Below are positions 58,305 through 64,000 of a stretch of 64,000 nt of DNA, one piece after another; position 1 is the first letter of the stretch, and each line of letters opens with the position of its first letter. The DNA comes from Siniperca chuatsi (taxonomy: Eukaryota > Chordata > Actinopteri > Centrarchiformes > Sinipercidae), in assembly GCF_020085105.1 (NCBI RefSeq), contig NC_058042.1, forward strand, positions 17,840,001 to 17,904,000, in the 5' to 3' direction. The translations under genes were made by a program, and so were the position numbers. The notes under the pieces were generated by a model. That model did no database searches. It had not been told where the DNA came from and saw only the letters and a list, made by a program, of their open reading frames with translations.

Positions 58305-60624
58305 GAATAATCTCACGTCTGCGTACAGTATGTTTCATGCTTTATAGCATCTTCAAACCTGTTGCTTTGTTCACATACACACAAACAATGTCTATTTAAA
58401 ACAGGTAGGACTAAAACCAGTTAGCATTCTGCCATCTACAGTGTTTTATTGAACCTGTAGGTCAGGTTGCCCGGAGACAAACCCAAAGGACAAAGGCTGC
58501 AAAATATGCAGACAGCACAAAAGAGCTTTTGCACTTGAGCCATGACTAAAACTTATAAGCAGGAAATGTAATATCTTCTTGCTTAAATTCTGCTGTTGTG
58601 GAGTTATCGCTTACACACTCCGTTAAAGTTGGATTTTTTACTGCAGTATTTTTGTGTATTTCGCTCATATCGTTGCCTTAATTTTAGAGTGAATGAACAG
58701 CAGCTGTTTTCTTCTTGTGAGGTAACTTGAATGACAGCAGAAAATACTCTACCCAGCGATGACAGAAAATGTAACATCTAAACTTAAAAGACAAGGAAGG
58801 AAGTTTGGTCCAAATAAATGAAAACCTATTGTAGGTTTTGTCTTTACTGATTTATTTTAGAAGAGGTTAAGGAGAGTATCAGCTCATGTGGAGAGTAGAA
58901 GAGAGAGAAAATAGTCTGATTGTCATCCTAACAGTCTGGAATAGCAGACACCAGCATCACTCACTGGTTCCTTCTCTGCCAGACTCTGAATAGTAAGTCA
59001 GTATGACAGCAGATGGTTTGCATTAGTTTCTCCTACAGGGAGGTGGATACTGAGTAACCCCCCTCTCCCTTCATTTCAAAACTGGCGCTCCATTTTCAAA
59101 CCGATCACTGCTGCAGAGATTTGCTCAGGAATTCAAGCCCTCTCTTTGAAAACAGGACAAACACCCATTCTGTGGAACTGGGGAACTCGTTAGGCTTGTC
59201 GCTGTGGTTCAGTACACTCACACTCATCTTGATCAGTTCCATTCGTCTTTATTACCAAGCTGCAATGATGTTTTTACTGCTTTGCTGTTTGTGATGACGG
59301 ACCTCATGAGTGTTGACTTATTCTACTGTTGCACTTGTAAATCATTTTAGATAAGAAAGCATATAAATTGCACATTGTAAATTCAAGTTGTCTACTGCCA
59401 TCAAGTTTGTGAGCTTTTCACTTTGTATGAGTCTGCACTTGAGTCAAATCTGGTTTTACTTCTTTTTGCAACTCATTTTTTTTTTGTTTTCATTGGAAAT
59501 GCAACATTTCCATTATTATTTAATCTTTGAATTTATTACAAGCAGATGTGGTACTATATTTTCCTGCTTTAGATTTTGTTGCACATGAGCACATATAGTG
59601 ATGAAAAATGTTCATGCAACAGAAAGCCTTTATAGTCTTAGAGATGGATGCCACACTCGCAGTAATTTACCCCATCACTTACCTCATCTTCTTAATTGGC
59701 CAAAATATCTTGTTTTTTTCATGAAACTCAGGCATGGAGCCATGCATCTGCCTTATACTGTGGAACATTTTGCAGTTGAATTTTTTAAATATTTTTTTAT
59801 TATAGCACTATATCTTCCTGCACAATTCCTCTGTATATCTGGATAACTGACATTTTGGTTATTGTTGGGGTAATTTCTTCTTATTTATTTATTTATTGTT
59901 GTACAGTAGCTGTTAGCTCTGCCAAATTAAACGTACGACATGGTGGCATGACACCTTTGGTTTTGATTTTGTTTTATCCAAAATGAGTTAAACATGAAGG
60001 ACCTTTATTATCATTGGTGGATGTTGCCACCTACAATGAAAGCATATTTTTATATTAATGTTTCATCAGTGAGTTGTCCATTGGTGACATCAAGGCCTCT
60101 GGTTTCTTGTAACTGTGAAACATGATAGTCTGAACTCTGGAAGTGGTGAGGTGAGGAGCGCCCAGCGGTTTTCTTTCCTTGTGACTCAGTTTGTTGACTG
60201 TGTCCCCTGAGCAGTGTGTGCTACCCTTCCTGTGGCCAAGAGTGCCATGTAGCTCCACAGTTTGTATGTATGCCTCAGCCTTGATTTCAAAAAGACTACC
60301 AACCAGGGAAGCCCCGTAGTACCCTTTACTCTATTAGACTACTTACTCTGCTGTAGTTCTGGTGCTGTAGTCTCAACCACTGTGTCTTCACTGCTAATGA
60401 TGGGGAGAGGATGCAGCTACTTCAGCTGATCAAAGATCGTTCACAAAGCAACTGAATAGAGTGCTGTGTGACACATTTTCTCAGAGATTACATGGACTTG
60501 TTCCTGCCTGGCCAATAATTACACAGCACTACAGCATTACACAGAAATGTTTTATGGAGTTATTATGGGGTGTAAATTTAATCACACATCAGCTGAAGTG
60601 AGTGTTTTTAGCCATGCTATCAGT

Positions 60625-61175
60625 GTGGCTCTATGGATGGCAATGTCAGTCGGTCGGCCCACCACTTTGGTCCAGACTGAAATATCTCAATAAGTATTGG
60701 ATGGATTGCCATAAAATTTGGTGCAGATATTCATGATGACCAGAGGGTGAATCCTCATGACTTTGGTGATCCCCTAACTTTTCCTCTAGCACCACCATTA
60801 GGTTGACATTTGTGTTTTTGAGTGAAATGTCTCAACAACTATTGGATGGATTGCCATGACATTTGCTACGCACATTCATACCGGCCTCAGGATGAATTAT
60901 TATAACTTTAGTGATCCCTTTACTTTACATCTCGCACCCTCATCAGGTCAAAATTTCAATCTGCCCAATACTTTGGTTCATGACTAAATATCTGCAAAAC
61001 TAATAACATTCCCATCAGCCTCAGCTGCACTTTGTGTTTACTGCTAATTAGCAAACATTAGCATGCTAACAAGCTAAACTAAGATGGTGAACATGGTAAA
61101 CATTATACCTGCTTAGCATCAGCATGTTACTATTGTCATTGTGAGCATGTTAGCATGCTAACTTTAGCATTTAGC
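60625..61175. repeat. Long teleost interspersed repeat with internal tandem units
   Basis: It starts GGCTCTATGGATGGCAATGT and contains TTTGGTCCAGACTGAAATAT. Two diverged units, each with TATTGGATGGATTGCCAT, then ATTCAT, then a TTTAGTGATCCC/TTTGGTGATCCC block, follow. It ends in TTAGCATGCTAAC-rich sequence (61041-61175). I recognise this as one of the most common non-coding repeats of percomorph fish. The transposon class is not certain. Confidence 0.75.
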
Positions 61176-62977
61176 CTTTAATGTTTTAGTTTAGTTTAGT
61201 TTATTTTCCTTGTTCTTAGATCATGGACCAAGCAGTGTCCTGTCACAGACACCTATTTGCATGTATGACTTCCCTCATTGTGGACAGGGAACAAGGTCAG
61301 ACTCTTGCAGCTGTGCTCGTGTTATCTGCTCTGATAGCTTCCCATCGTCACATGCCAGCCCGTGTTCGGCCTCTGAGTCAGTGACGGCCCTCTTCCTCTG
61401 TCAAGTGGAAACCTCATTTGTCTTGATGTTATCAGTTTCAGTAGGTTTGGCCTGTAGATTGCTATTGTTAAACCTTACTTCCTAACAGAGACTCTATACT
61501 GGCACAGGGAATTAAAATGTCATAAAGAAAGGAGTTTATTGATTTTGATTTTATGGTTGCACTTACAAGCTGGGTTCTGATACTGAGTGTCATTTTTGTT
61601 ATTCTTAAAGTAATTTTTCTTTTGTCGCTGTTAGCTTTGCTGAATAAGGTACATGAGTCAAAATGGGATGCCACCTTTGGTTTAGATTTTTTTTAAATCC
61701 AAAATGTATTGAAGGGCAGTTGTAAGATGTTCAAATTAATATCCACAAGATATCAAGTTGTACATGTATATTTTTGGCACAGACCATGTGGAAACAACTC
61801 ACAGAATGGTAGACAGTGATCAATGGAGAACTGAGTCAAAGCTTTTTAAAGGCTTATCAGCTGTTGTGTTTCTCTAGAAACACATGAACTAACTGACTGG
61901 AAACAAAGTCAAAATTAGATACTTTGAATTTGTTGTCTTTTTTGGCACATGTCCCATGGCAGAGCTGAGTCAGTGCATTTCTCTCTGGAGACTGGAGTGT
62001 CAGAATAGTATCCTCTTGAACTTTTTACAGTGTACTATACATGCTCACTCTGCCAGCTAAATATAATACTATACGAGGATAAAGTAGCTTTAATAGAGGG
62101 GACATTACAAAATGACTGAACACATTTCCAATCAGTTTAGATTCCTGCTGTAGTTGAATGTCAGAGACCACATGATCCTTTCCCTTAGACTGTCATATTT
62201 GGCAATTGGTTGGCTACTCCATGTCATGCAGTAGTCAGTAGCAAAGTTATCAATATGGGTAGTCACTGTACTGTAATGTTATCATGTAAAAACCTTTATT
62301 CTCCATGTGGAGTTGTCTTGTAATGAATAAAATATCACTAACAGACCAAAACAAATACTGACTTGGACATGATCAGCATTGGGTTTGGCTGCTTCTGTGA
62401 TTACTTACAACAGCGAGGGTCACAATAAAATGAATAAAACTAAACAAATGTCTTTGTTTGTGGTATAATCACAGGAAGTTCTTTTCAGATTATTTTTCTT
62501 AACTGTGATGAACAGCAAGGTGGATTTACTCCTGCAAAATATGTTTGACATTGCAGTAAACAAATATTAATTTATGAGAGGTTTAATTGCATTTAAATTG
62601 ACTTTGCTTTAGAAAATGTCACAATTAGAAATAATATCTCTAATAGCAGTTACTGTATGTTAGCAGCTAATGTGCCTATTTGTAATACAGTCTGCACAGT
62701 GTGTCTGTCTGCTCAGTTTTAATTGCAATTGGGACTAATGAACTCTTATGGTGGTGGATATCCTTTCACTCTGCTTTTCTTTATACCATACAGTATGATT
62801 TAGCAATTAACCCTTCTGATTGGAATCCATTTATTATTCATAAAAGACAAATAAATAAATTATTGATATGAAGCCAAGGAAGTAAATCAAGCTGTAGGCA
62901 AACTTTGATGCACTTCTTGTTCTAAGTCACCACTTGTAATTTAGAGTCCTTTTATCATTTCTTGCCTTCTTTTTTAG

Positions 62978-62998
62978 ACACTCAGGATGAACACATCT
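62978..62998 (+). CDS. Candidate 21-nt in-frame microexon
   Basis: A pyrimidine-rich acceptor (CTTGCCTTCTTTTTTAG, AG at 62976-62977) and a strong donor (GTAAGC at 62999) enclose 21 nt. Joined to the ATG that ends exon 1 at 56972 they read M-TLRMNTS with no stop and keep phase 0. The coding status rests only on splice signals and frame, so it could be a chance pairing. I cannot assign the peptide to a family. The gene would continue to the right of the window. Confidence 0.35.
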
Positions 62999-64000
62999 GT
63001 AAGCACACAGCTTTGCTCTTTTGCATATTTTTGTTTAACACTTTTAGCACTCCTCTTTAATTAGGGGAGTTACAGTATGCATCATCAACCAGTGCAGGCT
63101 GGTGCTCTGTTCACCACATACTGGGAAGCAGCTCAGTGATTTTCTGATGCTGTCGGTGCATGAATTTAACAGCTGAGTCATTCTTTTAGCTGTGTTATTA
63201 CTGTTATTAGTAATAACTGTGTGGTGGAGTTGATAAAGTCAATGCCATTAAACTCCCATTCATGATATGCATGCACCACACCCCTTCACCCTATGAACGT
63301 GCAGTAGAAAACACTAATGCACTTGTCATCACAGTTATAAATATGCAGTCCAAAGCTTTAGTTTCAGTTACAGTAAGAACAATTAACAACAGTATTGTCA
63401 TGCTGCCATATCATAGTTCTGTTTATAGAGCCTCTTTATATCTCTTTACAGAGCCTCCTATAGTTTTTTAACAAACTAAAAACTCTTTGTTTACTGGAAC
63501 CACATAGTGTCAGGAAGATGCATTCTTGCTCTTAGGTTAAAGCACAGAGCTGACCTTGGGTGACCCTTCTCATAGTAACGTGAGGCACCTTTGACCAATG
63601 TTAGCCTTTCAGCACTGTACTCAAGACCCACGCAGAATTCCTATATTTTGGTGTGTTTTTTCAGAGATATACCTCTGTTTTATAACTGATTTGCAAAAAA
63701 AAAACACAGAAGCAAGACTTTGATACTCTGATACAGCTGGAAGCTCTCACAGAGACCTTTTGGAGAAATTGACTTCAGTAGTTTGCTTCTCTCCTGGCAG
63801 CTGTTTGATAAAGTGAGCTGCTACTGTAGCTTCTTAGTGCTGATACTAGAAGACCTTTCTGCCCATGGTACATTATGAAATGCTGGAGGCATTATTATGT
63901 AGTCAAAAACGAGCTGAGCTATTGACATTATCAAAGCCAACCTACTTTAAAAGATTTCTTGTCGGCTCAATTTATTCATCAAAACTCAAATTTGATGAGT
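62999..64000 (+). other. Right edge: intron-like DNA
   Basis: AT-rich sequence without a recognisable exon, repeat or RNA gene up to the window end. The open frame at 63262-63471 has no family resemblance. Confidence 0.5.

Larger units (their letters stand above)
56973..62977 (+). other. Putative intron 1 (6.0 kb) of the unidentified gene
   Basis: Runs from the GTGAGT donor to the acceptor of the candidate microexon. It holds a poly-A run (57080-57100), a (GT)n tract (57695-57722), a tRNA-derived SINE (58069-58304) and a long teleost repeat (60625-61175). No other exon is recognisable. Confidence 0.5.

Noticed and set aside
56970..62998. Assigning the fourth gene to trpm1 because TRPM1 neighbours MTMR10 in human
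   Set aside because: In human the two genes have the same orientation with the TRPM1 3' end facing MTMR10, while here the genes are divergent. The eight-residue peptide M-TLRMNTS is too short to decide.
1..64000. CRISPR arrays, bacterial operons, phage or viral genes
   Set aside because: No regularly spaced repeats with unique spacers, no ribosome binding sites with adjacent ORFs, and no viral polymerase or capsid motifs were seen. All long open frames belong to vertebrate genes or are shadows.

Overview
This window is nuclear DNA from a ray-finned (teleost) fish. The genes have introns with GT/AG borders, their proteins match vertebrate families, and the non-coding DNA is AT-rich, full of CA/TG microsatellites, and carries interspersed repeats that I recognise as typical of percomorph fish. 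Nothing prokaryotic or viral is visible. I found no previously undescribed multi-gene system. It is an ordinary vertebrate locus with three well-resolved genes, the 5' end of a fourth, and several unusual local features.

Layout. (1) 1-2500: upstream DNA with no gene I can support. (2) About 2500-18300, plus strand: znf821, a C2H2 zinc-finger protein with an STPR domain. Six coding exons join in frame to a 513-residue protein, and the 3' UTR may reach a polyadenylation signal at 18293. (3) About 19500-30850, minus strand: atxn1l (ataxin-1-like). It has two coding exons (833 residues), an AT-rich putative 3' UTR of up to 5 kb and a likely non-coding first exon under a CCAAT/CRE promoter. znf821 and atxn1l converge tail to tail. 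(4) 31.7-32.9 kb: a very recent duplication. A 0.77-kb segment of the atxn1l 5' intron is copied to the other side of the atxn1l promoter and lies between two identical 201-bp repeats. (5) About 33500-53150, minus strand: mtmr10, a catalytically dead myotubularin. Sixteen coding exons join in frame to 768 residues. (6) 53.2-56.6 kb: AT-rich intergenic DNA. (7) From about 56640, plus strand: first exon of a gene I cannot name. It has two short upstream ORFs, a start codon that is the last codon of the exon, a 6-kb intron and a candidate 21-nt microexon. The rest lies beyond the window.

How the genes relate. I see no sign of a shared pathway. Znf821 and Atxn1l are nuclear, regulatory-type proteins: the first carries a NuRD-type N-terminal motif, and the second belongs to the ataxin-1 family that binds the repressor Capicua. 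Mtmr10 is a phosphoinositide-phosphatase-like scaffold. From memory, the ZNF821/ATXN1L tail-to-tail order is kept in human (16q22), whereas MTMR10 sits elsewhere in human (15q13), so the atxn1l-mtmr10 junction marks a rearrangement between the lineages.

Limits: exon borders were read by hand from splice consensus, frame continuity and remembered family sequences. UTR ends, transcription starts and repeat names are estimates.
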